Positions 30,180 to 38,539 of a DNA stretch of 49,554 nt are shown piece by piece. Each line of letters opens with the position of its first letter. The first letter of the stretch is position 1. Source of the stretch: a virus; IMG/VR virus record IMGVR_UViG_3300045973_000298, positions 1 through 49,554 of that record. One strand, given 5' to 3'. A program made the position numbers and the translations under genes. Under the pieces are notes generated by a model. The model was given only the letters and a program-made list of their open reading frames with translations, was not told the origin of the DNA and did not search any database.

Positions 30180-32609
30180 ATGACTCAGCGCGTACTTTTC
30201 AATGGCGTCGTTCTGGTTCGACCCGGTGGTGCAACGAAGATTGACGCCAGTGCGTTCGAGGGCGTCTCGATTGCTGGCATCGGCGTTGTCGCCCTGGTCG
30301 GCGAAGCTGACGCTGGTGAGCCCAATGTCATCAACATCTTCTCGAACGCTGGGGCGATGAAGAAATACTTCCGCTCTGGTCCTCTCGCGAACATGTCCGG
30401 GCTCGCATTTCGCGCGACGGGCGACCCACGCATCGGTGCGGGTGCCAGCAGCGTGGTGGCCATCAAGGTCAACCAAGCGGTGGCTGCCACGGCGACGCTG
30501 CAGGGCCGTGGGGTGGCAAACGCAACCCTCACAGGTACTGGGCTGTTCCCCTTCTCCTTGCTGGCTTCTGGGGCACTGAAGCTGGACGTGAACGGCGTCA
30601 TCGAAGTCGGTGCCGGTGCGGTGTTCACAGGTAACCAGGCCAGCATGACGGGCTCGGCGGGTACGTTCGCAGCCGCTGCCAGTGAGACCATGACGATCAA
30701 GATGGGGCTCACCGGCCTGGTGCAGACCATCACGTTTGGTGCTGAGGCGAGTGTTGCGGAGTACGCGGCGACGATCAACGACCAGTTGAGCGGTGGCTCC
30801 TGCACGGTCTTCGGCGGCCAGCTCAAAGCGTTCTGCGACATCAAAGGGTCGTCTTCGAAGATCGAGATTCTGACCCTCTCGGGTACGTTGGCGGCGAAAA
30901 CGGGCCTGTCGGTTTCGGCGGCCGTTTCTGTCGGAAGCAACGTGGCCAACCTGGCTGCAGTCACCTATGCTGAGTTCGCGTCCATCGTTGGCGCAGCTTA
31001 CACGGGCATCACGATCACAGGCGGTGGCGCGGGCCAGGGTGCCACGCTGACATCGAACCTCTCGGGCGCAGGCTCGTCGATACAGGTGCAGAGCGGCACG
31101 GTTCAAGCAGCCCTCGTTCTCCCTACGACGCTGTTCGAGTCCACGTCGGCAACCAACGTCATGGTGCTCACGGCGCTGCAGTACGGCACGATGGGCAACC
31201 TGATCGCCTACAAGGTCGCGGACTCTGCCGGTGGCAAAGTGCTGACGATCTCGCAGCTCGACGGTACGACCCAGCGTACAGAAACGTCTCCAGTGCTTGG
31301 CGCGGTCGCGAAGCTGAGCGTCCAGTACGCGGGAGCCAGCGCGGCATCGTTGCTGACTGTCAACGCAACGGGGCTCACGACGAGCTGCACGAATCCCGCC
31401 GAGAACTTGAGCTGTCCATTTACGCAATATGCGTCAATTCAGGACTTGGCGAACTTCATCAACATGCAGGCCGGGTACACGGCTACGGTGCTGGCACTCA
31501 ACCCGTACGCTGATCTTTCGGCGAACCTCGACTACGTGACTGGCGCAGACATCAAAGCTGCAGCAGTGTCGCTGTTCGGCAAGCTGATGGATGTCATCAA
31601 CTGGGTTAACCAAAACTCTGCACTCGTGTCGGCTACTCGCGTAGTGAACGGCCCGTCAGCTCCGGTTGCGGTTGGACCGCTTCCGCTCGCTGGTGGTGCA
31701 CGGGGCAACTCAACCAACAGCAACTGGCAAACAGGGTTCAACCAGCTCGGTACGGTGCGTGTGAATCAGGTGGCTCCGCTCATCGCGTACGACCTTACGG
31801 CTGACGGCCTGGGCTCGACAGCGACAGTGGATGCCGTGAACGCGCAATGTGACGCGCACTGCTCATACTACTCGTCCACGGGTGGTAAGAGCGAACGCCA
31901 AGCCTTCCTGTCGAAGTATGGCGACAAGGCGACCATCAAGGCCGCGGCACAAATACTCAACTCCCCTGACTCATGCTTGGTCGGCGTGCAGAATCCGACC
32001 ATCCTCGGCGAAGATGGCAGCCTGACGAAGTACCCCGCCTACGCGCAGGCAGTTGCTGCCGCGTCGATGCGCGCTGGTGCCGAGCTTGGCGAGCCCCTGA
32101 CGTACAAGTTCATCAAGTTCTTCGGGCTCGAAACACATGCGAGCTGGAGCCCAGCACTCGATGCCGCCGAGATGATCCTCGCGGGCGTCATGTTCGCAGA
32201 GCAGGTGGCTGGCCAGGGCTTCCGCTTCGTCAAGGGCATCACAACGTACACCCGGTCGGACAACGATGCCTACACCGAAGAGAGCGTCGTCCAGGGCTGG
32301 AAGAACGTGGCTTACGAGCTGCGCACCGTGCTGGAGAACACCTACACGGGTCGCCGTGCGAACCCCGCAACGATTCAAGGCATCAAGCAAACGGCCGCGA
32401 ACAAGCTCGACGTGCTCAAGCGCGAGGGGCAGATCGTTGACTCTGTGCTCACGGATGGTACGCGGCTCAACGCTTGGCGTAACCTCGTCGTGGCCACGGT
32501 CCCAGGCAAGCCAGACACGGTCGCCATCAGCGTCACTGTGAGCCCAGTCTCAGGTATCAACTTCACCCTCAACACCGTGACCCTGGTCCCGGCTCAGCTG
32601 TCCGCGTAA
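30180..32609 (+). CDS. Contractile tail sheath protein
   Basis: An 809-residue protein with GAGGAG before its ATG. The C-terminal 250 residues are typical of sheath proteins: 'GEDGSLTKYPAYAQAVAAAS', 'LGEPLTYKFIKFFGLETH', 'AEMILAGVMFAEQVAGQGFR', 'VVQGWKNVAYELRTVLENTY', ending in a beta hairpin that inserts into a neighbouring subunit. The N-terminal 550 residues are Thr/Ser/Gly/Ala-rich beta domains, larger than in small myoviruses, and probably face outward. It forms the contractile sheath around the tube and defines this as a myovirus. Confidence 0.9.
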   Translation: MTQRVLFNGVVLVRPGGATKIDASAFEGVSIAGIGVVALVGEADAGEPNVINIFSNAGAMKKYFRSGPLANMSGLAFRATGDPRIGAGASSVVAIKVNQAVAATATLQGRGVANATLTGTGLFPFSLLASGALKLDVNGVIEVGAGAVFTGNQASMTGSAGTFAAAASETMTIKMGLTGLVQTITFGAEASVAEYAATINDQLSGGSCTVFGGQLKAFCDIKGSSSKIEILTLSGTLAAKTGLSVSAAVSVGSNVANLAAVTYAEFASIVGAAYTGITITGGGAGQGATLTSNLSGAGSSIQVQSGTVQAALVLPTTLFESTSATNVMVLTALQYGTMGNLIAYKVADSAGGKVLTISQLDGTTQRTETSPVLGAVAKLSVQYAGASAASLLTVNATGLTTSCTNPAENLSCPFTQYASIQDLANFINMQAGYTATVLALNPYADLSANLDYVTGADIKAAAVSLFGKLMDVINWVNQNSALVSATRVVNGPSAPVAVGPLPLAGGARGNSTNSNWQTGFNQLGTVRVNQVAPLIAYDLTADGLGSTATVDAVNAQCDAHCSYYSSTGGKSERQAFLSKYGDKATIKAAAQILNSPDSCLVGVQNPTILGEDGSLTKYPAYAQAVAAASMRAGAELGEPLTYKFIKFFGLETHASWSPALDAAEMILAGVMFAEQVAGQGFRFVKGITTYTRSDNDAYTEESVVQGWKNVAYELRTVLENTYTGRRANPATIQGIKQTAANKLDVLKREGQIVDSVLTDGTRLNAWRNLVVATVPGKPDTVAISVTVSPVSGINFTLNTVTLVPAQLSA

Positions 32610-32615
32610 TCGCGA

Positions 32616-33641
32616 ATGACGACGCTCCCCTACATTGATCGTGTTCGTTTGGAGAAAGCCCGCCGCTTTGTCTCCTTCGAACATATCAAGGAGCGTGGTC
32701 ATGAGCCCGCGTCCCCGCAGGCTGGACACAAACCAGCCACAGGCGCGTACGACCCCCGTGATGTTGCTGAGACAAAGGTCAGCTCGCGAAAGGCCCCTAA
32801 TCCACACGCGTTTACCCCAGAGGATAAAGAGCACCACGCGCGTGATGTCGAGATCAAAATGCACGCCGCAAAGGTGGCATACAATCTCGATGCCCACGCC
32901 AAAACGGGGCACGCCGAGCACAAACATATGGCGGACTACCATACCGCCAAAATCAAAGAGCACGAGCACGCAACTGCAGCGCAGAACCGCTCGCGCTACG
33001 AAAACTGGGACGGGGAGGCACACCATAAAGAGAAGGCGAGCATGTACTCTGCCGCTGCCAAGGTGTCCCTAACGCGCGCAGTTGGCGCTGAGCAAACGCG
33101 AAAAAAACTAGAGAGCGAAAAGCCGAAGCGCCGAAAGCGCGAGCGGCTCGGCGCGGAAGAGATCCGTGAGAAGCATGTGGCTCGGGCTGCCGCGGTAAAA
33201 GAGAACTACAAGCGCTTCATGGAAAAGAAGAAAGCTGCTGAGCCCACGGAGAAATCAATGCGACTGCACAAGTCCGAAAAGCCTGTTTCCGACGCGTACC
33301 TTAAAGCTCGCGCGAAGGTGGGCAGTCTGGAAAAGAAGCTGGTTGCTCTGCATCACCAGCGCAAGGGTGGCGGTGATGTGAGCCACATGCACATTGCTGT
33401 TGCGGCGGATGCTGCACGACGTGGCCATGAGGCAGCGCAAATGCACGCAACGAGCCCAGAGCATGTGGACATGCACGAGCGCCGCGCTGAGCTATGCAAG
33501 GTGATCGCGGACAGTGCACATGCCCACTCGATTCAGGGCAAGTCCATGAGCGGTATACGCAAAGCCCTTCGCTGTGTTGACGCTGGCTATGATGTTCACG
33601 TAAACCAAAACGGGCAGTGGTACTACGGAGCGCAACAATGA
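32616..33641 (+). CDS. His/Ala/Lys-rich helical protein, tail module copy 1
   Basis: A 341-residue protein just after the sheath. It is very rich in His, Ala, Lys and Glu, in helices of regular spacing (IKMHAAKVAYNLDAHAKTGH; HKHMADYHTAKIKEHEHATA). A second helical part near residues 235-310 (SHMHIAVAADAARRGHEAAQ) precedes a C-terminal beta hairpin 'DVHVNQNGQWYYGAQQ'. It resembles the proteins at 33638, 34907 and 14547 in style. His in both faces of the helices could bind metal or buffer charge. Function unknown. Confidence 0.7.
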   Translation: MTTLPYIDRVRLEKARRFVSFEHIKERGHEPASPQAGHKPATGAYDPRDVAETKVSSRKAPNPHAFTPEDKEHHARDVEIKMHAAKVAYNLDAHAKTGHAEHKHMADYHTAKIKEHEHATAAQNRSRYENWDGEAHHKEKASMYSAAAKVSLTRAVGAEQTRKKLESEKPKRRKRERLGAEEIREKHVARAAAVKENYKRFMEKKKAAEPTEKSMRLHKSEKPVSDAYLKARAKVGSLEKKLVALHHQRKGGGDVSHMHIAVAADAARRGHEAAQMHATSPEHVDMHERRAELCKVIADSAHAHSIQGKSMSGIRKALRCVDAGYDVHVNQNGQWYYGAQQ

Positions 33642-34354
33642 GCGGCAACGATTTCAGGGGTTTTGGTGGCCAGACCGAATACGTCGGCTTCGGCAGCCTC
33701 GCGAAGGCAGAATCGGACAAACCTGCCGATGCAACAACCCTGACGCTGCAAGCACACAAAGCAGGCAAGGCGGCACACGCGGCTTCGAAAGACGATAAGG
33801 TCAGCTCGCATGACAAGATGCAACATCATCTGAACGCCTCAGCGTGTCATGCAACGGCTGCTTCTACGCACGGGGCACTGGCTGAGAAAGCCCATCAGGC
33901 AGGTGACAAGAAGGGTGCTGCCTACCACAACAACGCCGCACAGATACACCGGCAGAGCGATCAATATCACCAAAGCCGCGCCGTAAATCACAGCATGCAG
34001 GCGGAAGACGCCCACAAATCACTGAGGAGTGACGACATGGATTTCAACGATTTTTTCAAGAGCGAAGACAAGTGCAGCGAGTGTGGTCATGACTTGGAGA
34101 AGAGCGGTGACAACACCGTTGCCAAGCAGAACAAGCATGGCAAGAAGCATGCGGGTCCGAAAGGCTCGGGCTTCGTGGACCATCACCGCGGGCACGGCGG
34201 CAACGAGCACAAGAAGAACAAGACTGAGAAGTCAGAGTCGCAAGAGCTGACCTTCCAGAAGGCTTTCCCTGTCACCGACTCATTCCGTGCGGTTGAGTAC
34301 GTGGCGGAAGACGGTCAAGTGTTCTCGTCGATGGACCAGCTGCAGCTCAAGTAA
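33638..34354 (+). CDS. His/Ala/Lys-rich helical protein, tail module copy 2
   Basis: A 238-residue protein; GGAG lies seven bases before the ATG at 33638. Residues about 30-130 are His/Ala helices (QAHKAGKAAHAASKDDKVSS; MQHHLNASACHATAASTHGA). CSECGHD near residue 146 offers a CxxC pair, followed by a Lys/His/Gly-rich run (KKHAGPKGSGFVDHHRGHGG). The last 45 residues are beta-like and end 'GQVFSSMDQLQLK'. It overlaps the preceding gene by 4 bases. Likely a virion-associated protein; function unknown. Confidence 0.7.
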   Translation: MSGNDFRGFGGQTEYVGFGSLAKAESDKPADATTLTLQAHKAGKAAHAASKDDKVSSHDKMQHHLNASACHATAASTHGALAEKAHQAGDKKGAAYHNNAAQIHRQSDQYHQSRAVNHSMQAEDAHKSLRSDDMDFNDFFKSEDKCSECGHDLEKSGDNTVAKQNKHGKKHAGPKGSGFVDHHRGHGGNEHKKNKTEKSESQELTFQKAFPVTDSFRAVEYVAEDGQVFSSMDQLQLK

Positions 34355-34390
34355 TTTCCGTTTACCTGAAGATGGCAAGGAGACCATAAC

Positions 34391-34894
34391 ATGGCAACCA
34401 ATGTATTCAGCGGAGCCCGCGCCGTCTTCAAGGTTGACGACCAGAAGATCGCTTTCGCTAGCAACGTCGATGTGTCGGAAGAGATCATGTACGAGCCCGT
34501 GGATGTGCTCGACAACATCGAGGTGATGGAGCACGTGCCTGTTGGCTACCGTGTCACCATCTCGTGCGGCATCTTCCGCACCGTCAAGAGCACGATCTGG
34601 GACAATAGCTCCCTGATGAAGACGCCTGCCAACGTTGCGACCGGCAACGGCGTCAAGCAGGGGCTCTCGGGCTCTGTGCGCGACATGGGCATCTACCCGA
34701 AGGTCGGGCACATCCTGACCTCGGGCGTCATGACCGTGTCGCTCTACGACCGGCTCTCGACGCACCTCATCACGTTGCAGGACGTGAAGGCACAGACGTA
34801 CAACTTCTCCGTCACGGCTCGCGGCATTGTCGCGCAGAACCTGACCTTCGTTGCAATCCGCGCCAGAGAAGAAGGCGACGACACCGTTACCTGA
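34391..34894 (+). CDS. Tail tube protein
   Basis: A 167-residue protein. Starts MATNVFSGARAVFKVDDQKI and is almost all beta strand (VGYRVTISCGIFRTVKSTIW; GHILTSGVMTVSLYDRLSTH; DVKAQTYNFSVTARGIVAQN). Size, beta content and position after the sheath and before the chaperone and tape measure are those of the tube protein, which polymerises as stacked hexameric rings through which DNA passes. The 36-base leader holds GTTTAC. Confidence 0.85.
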   Translation: MATNVFSGARAVFKVDDQKIAFASNVDVSEEIMYEPVDVLDNIEVMEHVPVGYRVTISCGIFRTVKSTIWDNSSLMKTPANVATGNGVKQGLSGSVRDMGIYPKVGHILTSGVMTVSLYDRLSTHLITLQDVKAQTYNFSVTARGIVAQNLTFVAIRAREEGDDTVT

Positions 34895-34906
34895 TGAGGT
34901 CGTCTT

Positions 34907-35644
34907 ATGGACGCGTCAAACGACCACGGTGAGGCGATTACTGCCGCCGTCGCTGCCACAAAAGCCACACGGGTACACGCCATCAAGACAGGTGGCGCGG
35001 TCCCGTCGCACAAGCACGAGCAGGCTGCGAACCTGTGGCACAATGCACACAAGCTTTCGGTGGCTGCTGCATCAGACGCAGAGCACAAGGCGAAGTACGC
35101 CACTACACCCGAAGAGCACAAAGCTGCCACGCAGTCGCTCCAGAACCACCAGCGGCTCGCGCACGTAGCCAAGCAGCACTTCGACGAGCATACGCAGCAC
35201 GCGTACGTGGCCAAGAAGAACGAGAGCCTGCAGGCGACACACAAGGAAGCGCAGAAGACTGCCAAGCGCGAGCACGTTGCGAAGCAGAAGGCTGCAGCGA
35301 AGACGCAGCAGCAGGCTATAGCAACGGCGCACAAGGACCGTTACGAAGAGGTCAACACTGCTGTGAAGCAGGCGAAGAAGGCCACGCAGTTGATCGAGCA
35401 CTACAAGATCGCGCGCGGCGGGAAGCACCCGCACTCACGCCACTACCACGCCGCCGCCAATTGGTGGCAGCACGCCAGCAATCTTCACGCAGAGCACGCT
35501 GCAACCGAGAAAGACCCGGAGCGCAAAAAGCTGCACCTGGAGCACAGCGCCAAGGCCAAAGAAAAGGCGACTACGCACAAGCAGTTCGGTGATACACTCG
35601 CAGAGCGCGAGAAGCTACAAGCCAAGGTGGGGGAGACCCCATAG
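34907..35644 (+). CDS. His/Ala/Lys-rich helical protein, tail module copy 3
   Basis: A 245-residue protein; GAGG precedes the ATG. It has two helical blocks of similar make-up: 'HKHEQAANLWHNAHKLSVAA' near residue 30 and 'SRHYHAAANWWQHASNLHAE' near residue 180. Both give H-x-x-AA-x-W-x-x-A/H and look like an internal duplication, joined by a Lys/Gln coiled coil. It lies between the tube and chaperone genes, which are usually adjacent. Function unknown. Confidence 0.7.
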   Translation: MDASNDHGEAITAAVAATKATRVHAIKTGGAVPSHKHEQAANLWHNAHKLSVAAASDAEHKAKYATTPEEHKAATQSLQNHQRLAHVAKQHFDEHTQHAYVAKKNESLQATHKEAQKTAKREHVAKQKAAAKTQQQAIATAHKDRYEEVNTAVKQAKKATQLIEHYKIARGGKHPHSRHYHAAANWWQHASNLHAEHAATEKDPERKKLHLEHSAKAKEKATTHKQFGDTLAEREKLQAKVGETP

Positions 35645-35703
35645 CTCACGCATCTTCATTGCCAACCTACTTTACCTGCCAATCACAACCAACTGGAGCC
35701 TCT

Positions 35704-36141
35704 ATGGAAGTCGAACAAGTCGCGCCTCCCGCAGCTGAAAAAACCCGCTTCGAAGACACCACGGATATTGGAGGGACGGTTGTTGTAAACGTCGTTCCTG
35801 CCAAAAAGTTTGCAAAGCAGCAGATGTTTTCCGTGGTCTACACGAGCCCCGCAGGTGAAGAGCTGACCGGCAACTTCATCGTCAAGCGCATGGCTCTTGG
35901 AGAGCAGTCACAGGTTGGCGTCACAAAAGCGATGCTCGCCCGCAGTCTGCAGGTGGACTCGGGCACCGATACGTTGCTTCACATGTTCTCCTACCTGCAG
36001 CACGCGCTGCTCGACAAACCGGAGTGGTTCAAGCCAGCCGAGATGTTCGACGAGGATCTCATTCTGGCCGTTTACCGGAGGTGCCTCGCTTTTGAGGCGT
36101 CGTTTCGCAAGTCTGTATCAAAACAAGGAGCTGGAGATTAG
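35704..36141 (+). CDS. Tail assembly chaperone, first product (gpG-like)
   Basis: A 145-residue protein from the ATG at 35704, chosen for GGAG five bases upstream; the frame opens at 35659 without a site. A disordered start is followed by a small beta domain (MFSVVYTSPAGEELTGNFIV) and helices (LLHMFSYLQHALLDKPEWFK; DEDLILAVYRRCLAFEASFR). Position before the tape measure and the overlap with a second frame (from 36161, or by frameshift) match tail assembly chaperone pairs that coat the tape measure during tail building. Confidence 0.7.
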   Translation: MEVEQVAPPAAEKTRFEDTTDIGGTVVVNVVPAKKFAKQQMFSVVYTSPAGEELTGNFIVKRMALGEQSQVGVTKAMLARSLQVDSGTDTLLHMFSYLQHALLDKPEWFKPAEMFDEDLILAVYRRCLAFEASFRKSVSKQGAGD

Positions 36142-36160
36142 GCGTGAAGCCAAGAGGCGC

Positions 36161-36529
36161 ATGCAAACGCGCTTCCTGGTTCGTTGGTGGAGCAAGAAGT
36201 ACAATCTGCCACCGACCGATCCACGCTACTTGGCGTACACACAAGAGGATTTGCTGCTAGAGTTCTACGAAGACGTTTACGAAAAGAAGCCGAGCTTCAC
36301 GGTAGACGGGGATGACGATGTCGGCGATGCAGATGAGGACATCGAGTTTGAGAGCAGCGGCGACGCCTTGATGGACGAGATCGCAAGGCGAGAGGCACGG
36401 GGAGAAGACACGAGCGACTTGCTCGATGCCGTTGACCCGCCGAAGCCTGCAAAGCGCGTAGTGGTTAAAACCACTGAGGCGGTTGAGCCAGCGCCATTGA
36501 TTACGGACGGGTCATTTGTAGTGAGGTAG
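36161..36529 (+). CDS. Tail assembly chaperone, second product (gpT-like)
   Basis: A 122-residue product if started at the ATG at 36161 (AAGAGG three bases upstream). The conserved part is 'MQTRFLVRWWSKKYNLPPTD' then 'YLAYTQEDLLLEFYEDVYEK', a family found before tape measure genes. The acidic C-terminus ends 4 bases before the tape measure. The frame is +1 relative to the gene at 35704 and stays open far upstream, so a gpG-gpGT style fusion by +1 or -2 frameshifting is possible. I see no classical slippery heptamer; TTTC at 36106 is the best +1 candidate. Independent reinitiation is equally likely. Confidence 0.65.
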   Translation: MQTRFLVRWWSKKYNLPPTDPRYLAYTQEDLLLEFYEDVYEKKPSFTVDGDDDVGDADEDIEFESSGDALMDEIARREARGEDTSDLLDAVDPPKPAKRVVVKTTEAVEPAPLITDGSFVVR

Positions 36530-36532
36530 CAG

Positions 36533-38539
36533 ATGGCAGATACGAAGCTCAAAATAACAATCGACGAGAAGCTGTTTGGGCAGTCTGTCCAGAAAGCTAT
36601 GGCCGGTCTCGAATCGCAGACTCTCGCGACGCAAGAGAAGGTCCGCCGAGCTGCCGACGCCGCCAAGACCAACAAGAGCATTGCACAGACCACTACCGAT
36701 CCTGTCGAGGAGCGCGTAGCAAAAATGCGCTCCAAGCGCGCCAACAAAGAGGCTGAGGACGCGACGAAGTTCCTGCTGAAGCAGAACGACATCTACGCGC
36801 GAGCGCGCGAGCTTACGGAAAAGAAGCACTACGCGAAAGCCAAGACGCTGCTGAAGGACTTCAACCGCGAGCAGGAGCGCGAAGCCCAAGGGCTGAAGCC
36901 ACACGAGGCTGCAAGGGGCGGTTGGCTGTATGGCCGCCGTGGCACGGCGGTAGGACAGCAGTTAGAGCGCAAAGGCATTACCGACAATGACGTGCAGCGT
37001 AGCGCCATGCGCAGCGACGTGATGAAGAACACGGCGATGCAGGGGCTGCAATCCGCGCTGAGCATCACCACGGGAGGGATGGGCAATGGCATCCTGAACA
37101 ACTTCATGAATGGGGGTATCGTCGGTGGCGCGGCGAAGTCTATTCTCGACATCGGGTCTTACTCGATTAACGAAGGGTTGCAGGTCGGCCAACAGCGCCG
37201 CAACCTGGCGAAGCAGTACGCAGGCGCTTGGACCGAGCTTGGCGACAAGGGGCCTAACCGCACCAGCCGCTATCACGCAGCCACGGAGATCGGATGGAAC
37301 GCTGGCTTGGACTACGAGCAGTCTGCCGCGATGGGCGCGCAAGCGGCCCGACACGGCGCAGCGCCTGGAGCAATGAGGGGCATCGGCTTGATGCAGAGCC
37401 GTCTTGGCATGGGCCAGGAAGCCATCAACTTTGCTGGTGCAGCTGCAAAGTTTGGGCGTGACCGCACAGTTTTAGGTGCTGATGGTAAGGCCATGGGCGA
37501 AGGGGAGAAGCAGAGCCGCTTCCTCATGCTCGCCGTGGAGCAGGGAACCAAGTCCGGTCTCGCGAAAGCACGCATCCCCGAATTTCTGAACGCACAGACA
37601 GCGATCATGTCCAGCTTCAGTCTCGGGCAAAAGGGCGACCAGCTCAACGTCATGGGGATACTGACTGAGTTGGGGCAGAAGGGGTTCAAAGGGGATCAGG
37701 GTGTCGGAGCATACAAGGGCATGCAGGCAGCGGCAACAGGCGGCAAGACTGAGCTTGGTCGCGCGATAGCTTTGAAGGTAGCAGGGTGGGGAAACCCCGG
37801 AGTCTCATACGCAGACGCCACCATGAACATGGAAGAGGCTGGCCGCACCATGACGCCTGCCTACTTCAACAAACTCGTGACCGAGTACCGTCGCGTAACA
37901 GGCGGCGACGAAGGCACAGCCCGCATGAAGATGGCGGAAAATATGGGCATGAAGCAGAAGGAGGCTGAAGGCATTATGCGGAGCCCCTTCAGCGCGAAAG
38001 CGCTGTCTGACAAAGATGTGCAGAACGCGAAGAAGACAGAAGACGAACTTGTGCGAATGGGGGATCTCAAGACGCCAATCGACGATTTCCAGAAAAAATC
38101 CGCGGACACCTTTGAGAAGATGTTCGAAAGCGAGTCCTTTCAAACAAGCATGAAGACGATCACAGATTTGCTGGGCAATGCAGTAAGCGGCTTCGCCACA
38201 GCGACGCAGACGGCCATTGATGCGGCGGTCGCGTCCGCTAGGGCAATCTCTGATACCTTTGGTGGTGCCAAAGACTTTGTCACCGGAAAGACCGGCAGCA
38301 ATAACATACTCAATCAGGTTAGGGAGGAGCAAGCTACCGCCGAGGCAGCACGTGTGCAGGCTGAGTTCGTCGAGAAGCAGCGGATGATCGCGGATAAAAA
38401 CGGCGACACCGTTGATGAGTTCGGCAAGGTCATAAAGAAGTTCAGTGCTGCAATAGACGACCTCGTCCTTCGTGGGCCTGGTGATAAAGGCCCAACGACG
38501 AAGAAGCCTTCTTCAAATGGCGCAGTGCCGGCACGATAA
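36533..38539 (+). CDS. Tape measure protein
   Basis: A 668-residue protein after the chaperone pair. Long helical stretches (AKTLLKDFNREQEREAQGLK), Gly/Ala-rich middle segments (GIVGGAAKSILDIGSYSING-like), and a C-terminal coiled coil (EEQATAEAARVQAEFVEKQR) are typical. It sets tail length during assembly. With about 0.15 nm per residue the tail would be near 100 nm, which is family knowledge applied here. No lytic transglycosylase or peptidase motif is visible. Confidence 0.8.
   Translation: MADTKLKITIDEKLFGQSVQKAMAGLESQTLATQEKVRRAADAAKTNKSIAQTTTDPVEERVAKMRSKRANKEAEDATKFLLKQNDIYARARELTEKKHYAKAKTLLKDFNREQEREAQGLKPHEAARGGWLYGRRGTAVGQQLERKGITDNDVQRSAMRSDVMKNTAMQGLQSALSITTGGMGNGILNNFMNGGIVGGAAKSILDIGSYSINEGLQVGQQRRNLAKQYAGAWTELGDKGPNRTSRYHAATEIGWNAGLDYEQSAAMGAQAARHGAAPGAMRGIGLMQSRLGMGQEAINFAGAAAKFGRDRTVLGADGKAMGEGEKQSRFLMLAVEQGTKSGLAKARIPEFLNAQTAIMSSFSLGQKGDQLNVMGILTELGQKGFKGDQGVGAYKGMQAAATGGKTELGRAIALKVAGWGNPGVSYADATMNMEEAGRTMTPAYFNKLVTEYRRVTGGDEGTARMKMAENMGMKQKEAEGIMRSPFSAKALSDKDVQNAKKTEDELVRMGDLKTPIDDFQKKSADTFEKMFESESFQTSMKTITDLLGNAVSGFATATQTAIDAAVASARAISDTFGGAKDFVTGKTGSNNILNQVREEQATAEAARVQAEFVEKQRMIADKNGDTVDEFGKVIKKFSAAIDDLVLRGPGDKGPTTKKPSSNGAVPAR

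Noticed and set aside
36062-36160. Upstream extension of the second chaperone frame as a normal gene start
   Set aside because: The residues there are Arg/Ser/Cys-rich shadow sequence of the first chaperone; real coding begins at about 36140-36161.
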